A stretch of 18,021 bases of DNA from Thermoplasmata archaeon (GCA_020351895.1 CP070672.1:3934564-3952584); one strand, 5' to 3'. Shown: positions 7,905 through 13,944, counted from the first letter of the stretch. Program-made: numbers and translations. Notes: generated by a model not told the origin, from the sequence alone.

Positions 7905-9074
7905 ATGGCGGACCTGAACATAAGAGACATGATTTTATTATTGGTTGTTGTAGCTTTCACGATCATTATATTATTTATGGTTTTGAGAATCATGCTGAAG
8001 CTGCGAAAAGGTGAAGATAAGAAAATGAGGAAGGACACCAGGGTTTTAGAGGCCATATCCACTTCGGATGAATCGGACGATGTTTTCAATAGCATCACTG
8101 CAACAAGAAGAATAGCATCCGATCTTAAAAGAAGGGGCATTGACATTAGCAAGGCAGAGGCCCTGATTAGCCAGGCCAGTACCTTTTACAGGGATGGATT
8201 GGAGAATAAGGCCAGATTAACAATAGATGAGGCCAAAGAACTCCTATTTCGCCTGAAGAAGGATTGGGACGAAAAGACAGGATTTGATGTCGTACCTTCT
8301 AGCCCTTCGAGTGAGGAAGGGCATCCAGTCAAACAGGCAGTTGATTTATTTGAAAAGGGTAAGCCCACCACTGATGAGGTGGTAAAACCTGATAAGGAGC
8401 TTCCAGAGCTTTCCAAAGCAATGGAAAAAAAGCCTGATAACTATCTGCCCTCGAAATTCACCATATCCTTGGCAGACACTGCCTGCGAGAATGTCAGGAT
8501 TTCAGGTGTAGATGCCAAGGAGGCTCGCAGACTGCTTTCAGAGGCAAAAGTCTGTTTTGAAAGGGAAGATTATGACGAGGCCTTCAGACTCGCTTTATGC
8601 TCAAAAAAAGAGGCAGAAGCCATTTTGGGAGGTGCCACATCCTTGGGAGGGGAGAGAGACTCGATTTCAGATTTGGCTTTGCAACCTGTGGAACCAGAAG
8701 AGCCCAAAATATGCTCAATTTGTGGTGAGAGTAAGGTACCTTACATATGCATCGAGGTAAAGGATGGAGAGGAAGCCACATGCAGGGAATGTTATGAAAA
8801 GACCATGAAAAAGGCGACAAAACCGGCGGCCGAATTACTCCCACCACCACCTCCTCCCCCACCCATGGGAATAGAAGAGGGAATAAAGCCGGAGGAAAAA
8901 GAGGAGGAAAAGAATTACTGTCCCAATTGCGGTGCCAGGGTAAAAAGTGAGGATGTTTTCTGCGGAAAGTGCGGGAAACCTGTGAAAGAAGAGCTCAAAT
9001 GCGTGGGTTGCGGAACCAAGGTTGAACCTGGGGATATGTTCTGCAGAAAATGTGGTGCCAGGTTGGTCACCTAG
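7905..9074 (+). CDS. membrane-anchored helical-repeat protein with treble-clef-like site and double zinc ribbon
   Basis: The protein has 389 residues and no named family that I recognise. One N-terminal membrane helix (residues about 9-31) anchors a cytoplasmic body. Two helical-hairpin segments resembling TPR-like units are visible: SKAEALISQASTFYRDG.. near 80-110 and AKEARRLLSEAKVCFERED.. near 205-240. A first four-Cys site follows (C270, C273, C293, C296; CSIC...CREC), then a run of eight prolines. The C-terminal double zinc ribbon has C339/C342/C353/C356 and C366/C369/C380/C383. Such ribbons usually mediate protein or nucleic-acid contacts. It ends 11 nt from the end of the convergent JAMM gene, so it is not in that operon. 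A role as adaptor or ligase for the neighbouring conjugation system is conceivable, but the sequence does not show it. Confidence 0.82.
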   Translation: MADLNIRDMILLLVVVAFTIIILFMVLRIMLKLRKGEDKKMRKDTRVLEAISTSDESDDVFNSITATRRIASDLKRRGIDISKAEALISQASTFYRDGLENKARLTIDEAKELLFRLKKDWDEKTGFDVVPSSPSSEEGHPVKQAVDLFEKGKPTTDEVVKPDKELPELSKAMEKKPDNYLPSKFTISLADTACENVRISGVDAKEARRLLSEAKVCFEREDYDEAFRLALCSKKEAEAILGGATSLGGERDSISDLALQPVEPEEPKICSICGESKVPYICIEVKDGEEATCRECYEKTMKKATKPAAELLPPPPPPPPMGIEEGIKPEEKEEEKNYCPNCGARVKSEDVFCGKCGKPVKEELKCVGCGTKVEPGDMFCRKCGARLVT

Positions 9075-9085
9075 ATTCCTTACCG

Positions 9086-10132
9086 CTATCTTTTCTTTAT
9101 GGTCATCCTTCTCTTTGGCCTTGTATAAACCTTCATTGGGATGCTGCTAATTTCATGGAATTTTGTGGAAACCCTACCTAAATGTACCTCCAATTCCCTT
9201 ATTTTTTGAGATAAATGCCTTTCAATCTCAGAGTAGTTTACGTCGTTCCAGGTCAGATATACGATATAATCGGCTATTTCATTTTTTATGGATTCCAAAG
9301 CGGAGCCTAAATCGATATATCCTTTTGGAACGTAGATGGTGGGTGTAAGATTCAGAACCGCTTTTATCTTTACGGAATCATTAATAGGAGAGATTCTGAA
9401 GAAATTCCCCCTTGAATCACCTGTGTTTCCGTCAAGACCTCCTTCAAAAGGAAGAATGCGCAACACGTTGCCAACTGGTCCCTGTTGAATTTCCACGTCA
9501 CTTTCTCCCACTTTCTCATTTATTTCCTTTATCAACTTATCCTCTATGGTCCTGATCATTCTCGTCAAACCCAGTTGTTTATCAAAGTCCTTTTCAAAGG
9601 TCAGGTGAATCTTAGAATTTATGGGGCGCATATAATCCTTGAAATCGATGTTGCTCACGAGGTTTTCCTTGATTTTCTTGGGTTTTTTGCGATACATTAC
9701 ATAGCAGGATATATTGTCGATATCCGTGACAATGGAAACATAATTTTTCATCCTGCTGGATCTGCTTCTTAACATGGCATCATCGGTTCCGCTGTGAAAA
9801 AGTTCTGAAACCCCGAAGAGCTTTCTGAATTCTCCTGACTCTTGATGCATCTTGAAGGGATGGGAGTGATAAAGGCCAACTATACCTACATTCCTGGGAA
9901 ACCTACTTGCCAGCTCTGCCTCCTCAGTGGGGTCCGATTCTGCAGTATATCTTGATTGTTTTTTATACCTGGTACATGCCACTGCATCGCAGATATAAAC
10001 CGTGTCATCTGAAGAGAAACCGGTAAGCCATCCCAGGACCTCATACCCGTGCTCTCTGGCGCCACTAAGTGCATGTTCTATTATGCTTCTCTTCAAATCA
10101 CGTTTCATTACAACATCGGTTTGCCCAGCCAT
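9086..10132 (-). CDS. JAMM/MPN metalloprotease of the UFM1-like cassette
   Basis: This is a 348-residue protein with an N-terminal MPN/JAB domain and a complete JAMM zinc site: E31 (YEVLGWL), H89-S-H91-P and S114-G-T-D117. JAMM enzymes cut isopeptide or peptide bonds after the terminal glycine of ubiquitin-like proteins. The loop between H91 and D117 is about 15 residues longer than in typical JAMM proteins. The C-terminal half (about 165-348) is unfamiliar. It has a predicted coiled or helical part, a Gly/Asp-rich loop (EGGLDGNTGDSRG), beta strands and a basic end (RPKRRMTIKKR). It is the last gene of the cassette, 15 nt after the E1 stop, with GGAG 7 nt before its ATG. The likely job is trimming the Ser-Cys tail of the modifier and/or deconjugation; this is inference from catalytic type and context. 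Confidence 0.88.
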   Translation of the reverse strand: MAGQTDVVMKRDLKRSIIEHALSGAREHGYEVLGWLTGFSSDDTVYICDAVACTRYKKQSRYTAESDPTEEAELASRFPRNVGIVGLYHSHPFKMHQESGEFRKLFGVSELFHSGTDDAMLRSRSSRMKNYVSIVTDIDNISCYVMYRKKPKKIKENLVSNIDFKDYMRPINSKIHLTFEKDFDKQLGLTRMIRTIEDKLIKEINEKVGESDVEIQQGPVGNVLRILPFEGGLDGNTGDSRGNFFRISPINDSVKIKAVLNLTPTIYVPKGYIDLGSALESIKNEIADYIVYLTWNDVNYSEIERHLSQKIRELEVHLGRVSTKFHEISSIPMKVYTRPKRRMTIKKR

Positions 10133-10147
10133 ATTAATTCTCCGAAA

Positions 10148-11086
10148 TCATGTCATGGAATCGAACTTCTTTGCCGCTTCTTCTATCTCCTTGAGCTTCT
10201 TTTCGTCCAAATGCATATTAACCTCACCGCAAACTGGACAGTTTGGGTCAATTTCTCTATGATATCTCTCGATCTCCCCTTTGATGCCGTTGTACATCAA
10301 AAACCCGGCAACCTCCCCGAAATTCAAAAGATATTTGAAGGCTTCCTGGCATTGAAGGGCGGCTATTATTGCCATGGTTGTGGGTAAAGAGGTCATGTGG
10401 CAGATACCGGTTACCCTGTCCTTCCCAGGCTCATTGATGTTCAAGTAGAACTCCATATCCTCCTTCTTTTCTTTAGATTCCTCCACTTGCGCCTCTGGTC
10501 TTTTTATTACCATTCCCAGGGCCATTCGATGGCACCTGTAGCAGGCTGTTTTTCCTGGGATGATCACCTGAACACTTCCCCTTATTCCGTCAAGGCTTGC
10601 ACCGCCGTCTATAAAGGTCTTTTTCTTCTCAACACATTTTGCGTTCATAAACAGCCTGACGCCGAAGGTGTCCACACATCCGAATACCACATCACATTTT
10701 TCGATTTCCTCAATAAAAGTCTTATATCCATCACCTGTGGTGATATCGAATGGATAGACGACGATATCCACATCAAGATTGATATCGGATAGGTAATCCT
10801 TCAATGCATCCACCTTATTCATCCCAATCTGGCTTGGTTTGTAAATCAACCTGTTCATATTGGCCATTTCCAGTTTATCGTAATCGAACAAAACCAGTCT
10901 TCCTATACCAACTCTGGCAAGAATCTCAGCCACTGTTGCACCAAGACCTCCGACTCCCACCACCAAAGCACTTTTTGAGCGAAGCTTTGAGAAATCAGCG
11001 AATTCAAACAGTGCTAATCGTTGATACCTTTCGTCCATTCCAGCCAACCCTTTTGTTTCAGATGAAATATCACGCTCTGGAGCCAA
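10148..11086 (-). CDS. uba5-like: UBA5-like E1 activating enzyme
   Basis: This is an E1/ThiF-fold adenylating enzyme of 312 residues. It should adenylate the C-terminal glycine of the modifier and then hold it as a thioester. The nucleotide loop is G44-VGGLG. The stretch LFDYDKLEMANMNRL (about 66-80) is nearly that of human UBA5 as I remember it. Structural zinc ligands are C182/C185 and C283/C286, the same two-pair layout as UBA5. C229, in TGICHMTSLPTTM, matches the UBA5 catalytic cysteine region (GVC-x3-SLPTTM), followed by YLLNFG (UBA5: FLLNFG). The crossover region before C229 holds a charged insertion (VEESKEKKED). The protein stops 26 residues after the last zinc ligand, so it lacks the long UBA5 tail that binds UFM1 and UFC1. 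The start is TTG 11086 with a strong SD inside the E2 gene; ATG 11038 is the alternative. Confidence 0.93.
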   Translation of the reverse strand: MAPERDISSETKGLAGMDERYQRLALFEFADFSKLRSKSALVVGVGGLGATVAEILARVGIGRLVLFDYDKLEMANMNRLIYKPSQIGMNKVDALKDYLSDINLDVDIVVYPFDITTGDGYKTFIEEIEKCDVVFGCVDTFGVRLFMNAKCVEKKKTFIDGGASLDGIRGSVQVIIPGKTACYRCHRMALGMVIKRPEAQVEESKEKKEDMEFYLNINEPGKDRVTGICHMTSLPTTMAIIAALQCQEAFKYLLNFGEVAGFLMYNGIKGEIERYHREIDPNCPVCGEVNMHLDEKKLKEIEEAAKKFDSMT

Positions 11087-11517
11087 TAGGATACCTCCCT
11101 TTTCAGATACAGGGCAAGACTACAGTGCTCGTTCCACCAGTAGTTCTGCTCCATATGCATGTCGCAGATTCGAAGGCCAAGGATATTGTCATCCAGCTTC
11201 CTGTCGGTGTAGCGCATGAGTTCCGGTACCCTTGCCGCAGGAGGTGTGTATGGATAGGAATCTTTAAACACCAATTCTATGAGATAAGTTCTTCCCTCTG
11301 CGCTTACAGTTCCCTCCCATCGGAGTGCATCATCGCCTATTGGCCTTATGGCGAACCAGCGCTGCTCTTCCTCACTTTTTTCCATGTAATCCACATACTG
11401 AATGTATTTTAAAAGTGCGTACTTCTCCTCCTTGACCCTAAGGGGCCATTTCTCTTCCTTAGGAGAAGCAACAGTGGAGCATTGTAAAAAGTAAAATAGG
11501 TCTGGTTCCTGCTTCAA
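11014..11517 (-). CDS. ufc1-like: UFC1-like E2 conjugating enzyme
   Basis: This E2 has 167 residues, the same length as human UFC1 as I remember it. It should accept the activated modifier from the E1 by transthiolation. Visible UFC1 landmarks, in order, are: a Trp and basic N-terminal helix (W24...R-V-KEEKYALLKYI); WF (54-55) and RW-x-G (67-70); YPYTPPA (89-95) with VPEL (97-100); G114-x-x-I-C118 as the catalytic region; and a WWN segment, SLALYL, WL and QKGW at the end. UFC1 has GGKIC116, PLWARN, LA, WL and QKG at matching places. There is no HPN motif, again as in UFC1. C132 is a second, less likely active Cys. The start is a TTG at 11517; no ATG or GTG lies in frame between the upstream TAA and this codon. 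The 3' end overlaps the E1 gene by 73 nt. Confidence 0.9.
   Translation of the reverse strand: MKQEPDLFYFLQCSTVASPKEEKWPLRVKEEKYALLKYIQYVDYMEKSEEEQRWFAIRPIGDDALRWEGTVSAEGRTYLIELVFKDSYPYTPPAARVPELMRYTDRKLDDNILGLRICDMHMEQNYWWNEHCSLALYLKREVSYWLQSVIFHLKQKGWLEWTKGIND
11093..11100 (-). promoter_or_regulatory. ribosome-binding site for the E1, embedded in the E2 gene
   Basis: On the minus strand AGGGAGGT lies 6 nt before the TTG at 11086. It is the best Shine-Dalgarno match in the cassette and decides in favour of TTG 11086 over ATG 11038 as the E1 start. In the E2 frame the same bases encode part of KREVS. Confidence 0.6.
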
Positions 11518-11530
11518 AGCATCACGTCTT

Positions 11531-11545
11531 GTTATGTTTTATGTT
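11531..11545 (-). promoter_or_regulatory. possible internal promoter before the E2 gene
   Basis: On the minus strand AACATAAAACATAAC is centred about 20-25 nt before the TTG start of the E2, in the 107-nt gap after the modifier gene. It could give a leaderless E2-E1-JAMM transcript separate from the modifier mRNA. The match to the archaeal TATA consensus is modest. Confidence 0.25.
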
Positions 11546-11624
11546 CACAAAGCTCACGGAAAGAATCATCCCATATCATTATGCCGATGAAAGTTCTGAT
11601 GAATACGAATTCCTTTGCGCGGAA

Positions 11625-11888
11625 TCAACAGGAACCCACAACAGAAGGATCTATGACATGTATATTGGTTCCCTGCTCGATTACCTTTTCCACAGTTCCA
11701 CCGGTAATGGGTGTGCCTGCAGGATATGTGGCGCTTAAGATACCAGGATCTTTACCCTGTTTTTTTGCTGCCAGGACCAAAGCCTCCTGGAAGAGCATCT
11801 CCTTTGGAACCTGTACTGTGACAACTGGCTTTTCCGGATCGCTTATGAAGGTAAAACGAAGAGCAACTTTGTTGTCCATTCTAACCAT
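11625..11888 (-). CDS. ufm1-like: UFM1-like ubiquitin-fold modifier precursor
   Basis: This is an 87-residue beta-grasp modifier precursor. Human UFM1 is 85 residues. From memory the two align almost without gaps: KV-x(6)-SDP-x-x-P near residues 7-21 (UFM1 KV-x(6)-SDP-x-x-P), VP at 27-28, F33, AA at 40-41, G58, I61, G73, and the C-terminus V84-G85-S86-C87 (UFM1 precursor ends V82-G83-S84-C85). In eukaryotes a protease removes Ser-Cys to expose the reactive glycine, and the same step is predicted here. It has a single tail glycine rather than the di-glycine of ubiquitin or SAMPs. It is the first gene of the cassette, with GGGAGTGA 5 nt before the ATG. A second in-frame ATG at 11879 is possible. 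Confidence 0.9.
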   Translation of the reverse strand: MVRMDNKVALRFTFISDPEKPVVTVQVPKEMLFQEALVLAAKKQGKDPGILSATYPAGTPITGGTVEKVIEQGTNIHVIDPSVVGSC

Positions 11889-11896
11889 CTTCTCAC

Positions 11897-11909
11897 TCCC
11901 TTTGAGGGA
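11897..11909 (-). promoter_or_regulatory. hairpin over the modifier's ribosome-binding site
   Basis: The leader can form UCCCU-CAA-AGGGA, a 5-bp stem with a 3-nt loop. Its 3' arm contains the GGGA of the Shine-Dalgarno GGGAGTGA. It could modulate translation but is short and may be chance. Confidence 0.25.
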
Positions 11910-11924
11910 ATGATTGCGTTGAGA

Positions 11925-11934
11925 TTATATATTT
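11925..11934 (-). promoter_or_regulatory. TATA box for the UFM1-like cassette
   Basis: On the minus strand AAATATATAA lies about 41 nt before the modifier ATG, predicting a start near 11904 and a leader of about 15 nt with the GGGAGTGA site. It is the only strong TATA element on this strand in the 221-bp divergent region 11889-12109. Confidence 0.5.
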
Positions 11935-12066
11935 GTTGCGGTGTTATTTTTGATTTTTTAAAGAATAATGTGGGTTGTTAGAGTTCCTTTTTATCCAAAT
12001 AGGATGTTGAAAACATGCCCTATTTCTCGGCTTTTCCTTATTATCAGTTTCGACATTATAATCCCA

Positions 12067-12078
12067 AAAATTTATTAT
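12067..12078 (+). promoter_or_regulatory. TATA box for the V4R gene
   Basis: AAATTTATTATG is centred about 37 nt before the ATG at 12110. It overlaps the upstream in-frame ATG at 12077, which argues that translation starts at 12110 instead. Confidence 0.4.
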
Positions 12079-12109
12079 GGTCCTTTTCTTTTCTATTTTT
12101 GGTACGATA

Positions 12110-12517
12110 ATGCGGCACGTTAAAATTTCTCAAAGAGAGCTTAAAAACGTGGCAAAGCTCTATGAAAGCGTGATGTCAAATGCCAGCCACGGTCTTTTTT
12201 TTAGGGAGGGTAGTGCCTTTGGTGTTGAGATAGCTGCCTTGGCCATGAAGGATAGGGGTAACTTCTTTGACATAGCGGCAGGTGAGTTGAAGGAGCGTGG
12301 ATGGGTAGAGGAGATCACTTTCGATGGCAAGACCATAACCGCCAAGGGATCAATAGAGGCCTCGAAGGGTGAAGAGCCCACCTGCCACAGGTTAAGAGGC
12401 ATACTTAGGCAACTTTACGAGGCCTACGATAACGAAAAGATATACTGTTCTGAGAAGAAATGTGTGAGTGTGGGCGATGAGGTTTGCGTATTCAACATCG
12501 AGCCCATAGATCAATGA
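12110..12517 (+). CDS. V4R-domain protein
   Basis: This small cytoplasmic protein has 135 residues from the ATG at 12110. The pattern of an N-terminal helix, SNASHGLFFREGSAFGVE (small-ligand fold opening), a central helix-strand region and the end YCSEKKCVSVGDEVCVFNI matches the V4R (4-vinyl reductase-like) domain, whose C-terminal signature is C-x(n)-G-x-x-x-C-x-F. V4R domains bind small hydrophobic ligands or act as sensory modules. Their Cys residues may bind metal. No catalytic or DNA-binding domain is fused, so the role is open. It is divergent from the UFM1-like cassette and shares a 221-bp intergenic region with it. Confidence 0.7.
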   Translation: MRHVKISQRELKNVAKLYESVMSNASHGLFFREGSAFGVEIAALAMKDRGNFFDIAAGELKERGWVEEITFDGKTITAKGSIEASKGEEPTCHRLRGILRQLYEAYDNEKIYCSEKKCVSVGDEVCVFNIEPIDQ

Positions 12518-12518
12518 G

Positions 12519-12540
12519 GTTTTTTCTCCATTCTTTTTTT
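12519..12540 (+). terminator. T-rich terminator after the V4R gene
   Basis: GGTTTTTTCTCC followed by ATTCTTTTTTT lies directly after the stop codon. Archaeal transcription commonly ends at such T runs without a hairpin. Confidence 0.45.
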
Positions 12541-12547
12541 ACAGACA

Positions 12548-12558
12548 TAATAAATTTA
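12548..12558 (+). promoter_or_regulatory. TATA box for trmG10
   Basis: TAATAAATTTA is centred about 31 nt before the ATG at 12584 and no ribosome-binding site is present, consistent with a leaderless mRNA. Confidence 0.4.
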
Positions 12559-12583
12559 AGCCATAACTCACTTGACCGAATAT

Positions 12584-13600
12584 ATGATTTCAGAAAATAA
12601 ATTCATATTTGAGCTATCTGGTGAGCATGAAAGCCTTCCAGGTGCCGAGGTAATCGCCTGTCTTGAGGCACAAGATGTAAAATACAGAATCCATGAGGAG
12701 GATTCTGGTGTCCTAGTCTTGACGGCTATTGAAATGGACATCAATGAAATGAAGAAGCGATTGGCACTGACCCATTATATCGATTCCCATGTCCACTCTT
12801 GTGGGGCAAATGAAATAACTTCTTTTAAAAAGGCATTGGAAATCAAAGAAGGTAGCTTTGCCGTTCGTGCTAGGAGGATAAAAAGGTATCATGAATTTCT
12901 AGATTTAATGAAGATTCAGGAGATCGTGGCTGAGAATGTGATCGGCGAAAACACTGTAGATCTTATGGATCCTGATACCGAAATAAGGGCGATAATTTCC
13001 GGAAGATGCCATATAGGAATAAAACTGGTTAGAATCCATAGAGCAGATTACGAATCCAGAAAGGTCCAATTTAGGCCCTACTTTTCCCCTGTATCCCTTC
13101 ATCCCAGATTGGCCAGGACATTGGTGAACCTATCCAGGGTGAAAAAAGATCAGAATCTCCTTGACCCATTCTGCGGAACCGGTGGAGTGCTCATAGAGGC
13201 CGGATTGATAGGTGCAAGGCCATTGGGTAGTGACATAGATGAAAGGATGGTTTCTGGTTGTAAAGAAAACCTGTCCAGCCTAGGGGTAGAAAATGTTGAG
13301 CTTTTTAAGGCCGATATAAGCGAGGTAAAAAACGTGGTTGGGGAAGTGGATGCCATAGCAACTGATCCACCATATGGAAGGGCTGCCTCTACAAATCGGG
13401 AGGAGATCTTTAGCCTGTACGAACGGACCTTTGGGAGTTTTAATGAGATTATAAGGCCAGGAGGTTATGTATCTGTACTTTTACCTGATATGGAACTTAT
13501 TCGTTTAGGAGAGAAGTACCTGAGTCTAAAAGAATCCTATTCAATGAAAGTTCACAGATCCCTCACAAGGCATTTTTGTGTTTATAAGAAAGGAAAGTAG
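12584..13600 (+). CDS. trmG10: tRNA (guanine(10)-N2)-methyltransferase, Trm-G10 type
   Basis: This archaeal enzyme methylates the exocyclic amine of G10 in tRNA using S-adenosylmethionine. The N-terminal half is a THUMP-type tRNA-binding region, ending near HIGIKLVRIHRADYESRKVQ. The C-terminal Rossmann methyltransferase has the SAM loop D194-PFCGTGG and the amino-methylase motif D261-PPYGRA, followed by RPGGYVSVLLPD. The length of 338 residues fits the family. The ATG at 12584 is preferred over the TTG at 12572 because the TATA box spacing fits a leaderless ATG and the TTG has no ribosome-binding site. A small zinc-ribbon gene converges on it from the other strand. Confidence 0.9.
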   Translation: MISENKFIFELSGEHESLPGAEVIACLEAQDVKYRIHEEDSGVLVLTAIEMDINEMKKRLALTHYIDSHVHSCGANEITSFKKALEIKEGSFAVRARRIKRYHEFLDLMKIQEIVAENVIGENTVDLMDPDTEIRAIISGRCHIGIKLVRIHRADYESRKVQFRPYFSPVSLHPRLARTLVNLSRVKKDQNLLDPFCGTGGVLIEAGLIGARPLGSDIDERMVSGCKENLSSLGVENVELFKADISEVKNVVGEVDAIATDPPYGRAASTNREEIFSLYERTFGSFNEIIRPGGYVSVLLPDMELIRLGEKYLSLKESYSMKVHRSLTRHFCVYKKGK

Positions 13601-13633
13601 GGCATGACCAACTCACAAATTCAATGGGTATTT

Positions 13634-13834
13634 TTATTCTTTATCTTCCTTTAGTGCCCTTAGAAACTCTTTATACTCCTTCTCAGTATCAAAAATAATT
13701 GGAAGACCTCGATGATTGCAGTTATCACATACATAGGTGACAAGGCCGTCTGTATAACCTGGCAGCACGCCGTCACTGATTGTGCCGCTTCTTATTTTTC
13801 TGCTACCACAAGATATGCATGCCTCAATTTTCAG
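13634..13834 (-). CDS. small zinc-ribbon protein with non-standard start
   Basis: A frame on the minus strand encodes a 66-residue protein with two CxxC pairs (EACISCGSRK and YVCDNCNHRG), spaced as in rubredoxin-like zinc ribbons. A helical, charged C-terminus follows (PIIFDTEKEYKEF then LRALKEDKE). The coding look is strong, but after the in-frame TAA at 13850-13852 there is no ATG, GTG or TTG before the first cysteine pair. The given start is the CTG at 13832-13834. An ATT at 13826-13828 is another option. The internal GTG would delete the first CxxC. It converges with trmG10, 33 nt away. Function unknown; it could also be a gene that has lost its start codon. Confidence 0.6.
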   Translation of the reverse strand: MKIEACISCGSRKIRSGTISDGVLPGYTDGLVTYVCDNCNHRGLPIIFDTEKEYKEFLRALKEDKE

Positions 13835-13944
13835 GTAATCAACCCTATTTTAGTTGGGTTTTACATATTACAATGATATTATTTTACATTATTGGCGGTG
13901 GGTGATGATTGAATCCAAAATCTTCCTGGATAAACACACAAAAA

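Noticed and set aside
11532..11579. 15-codon ATG frame between modifier and E2 genes (minus strand)
   Set aside because: No ribosome-binding site, out of frame with the E2, and no similarity to the UFC1 N-terminus that would suggest a frameshift.
9086..11888. Cassette as a Caldiarchaeum-type ubiquitin operon or a SAMP/URM1 system
   Set aside because: The modifier has no di-glycine end, the E2 has no HPN motif, and the E1 carries UBA5-specific strings. No RING protein is present.
9086..11888. Eukaryotic contamination
   Set aside because: The genes are intron-free, overlapping, use TTG starts with strong SD sequences, and include a JAMM protease in the same operon; flanks are archaeal.
10049..11913. 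Plus-strand frames of 69-202 codons opposite the conjugation cassette
   Set aside because: They are antisense shadows of genes with clear motifs on the minus strand and encode no recognisable protein.
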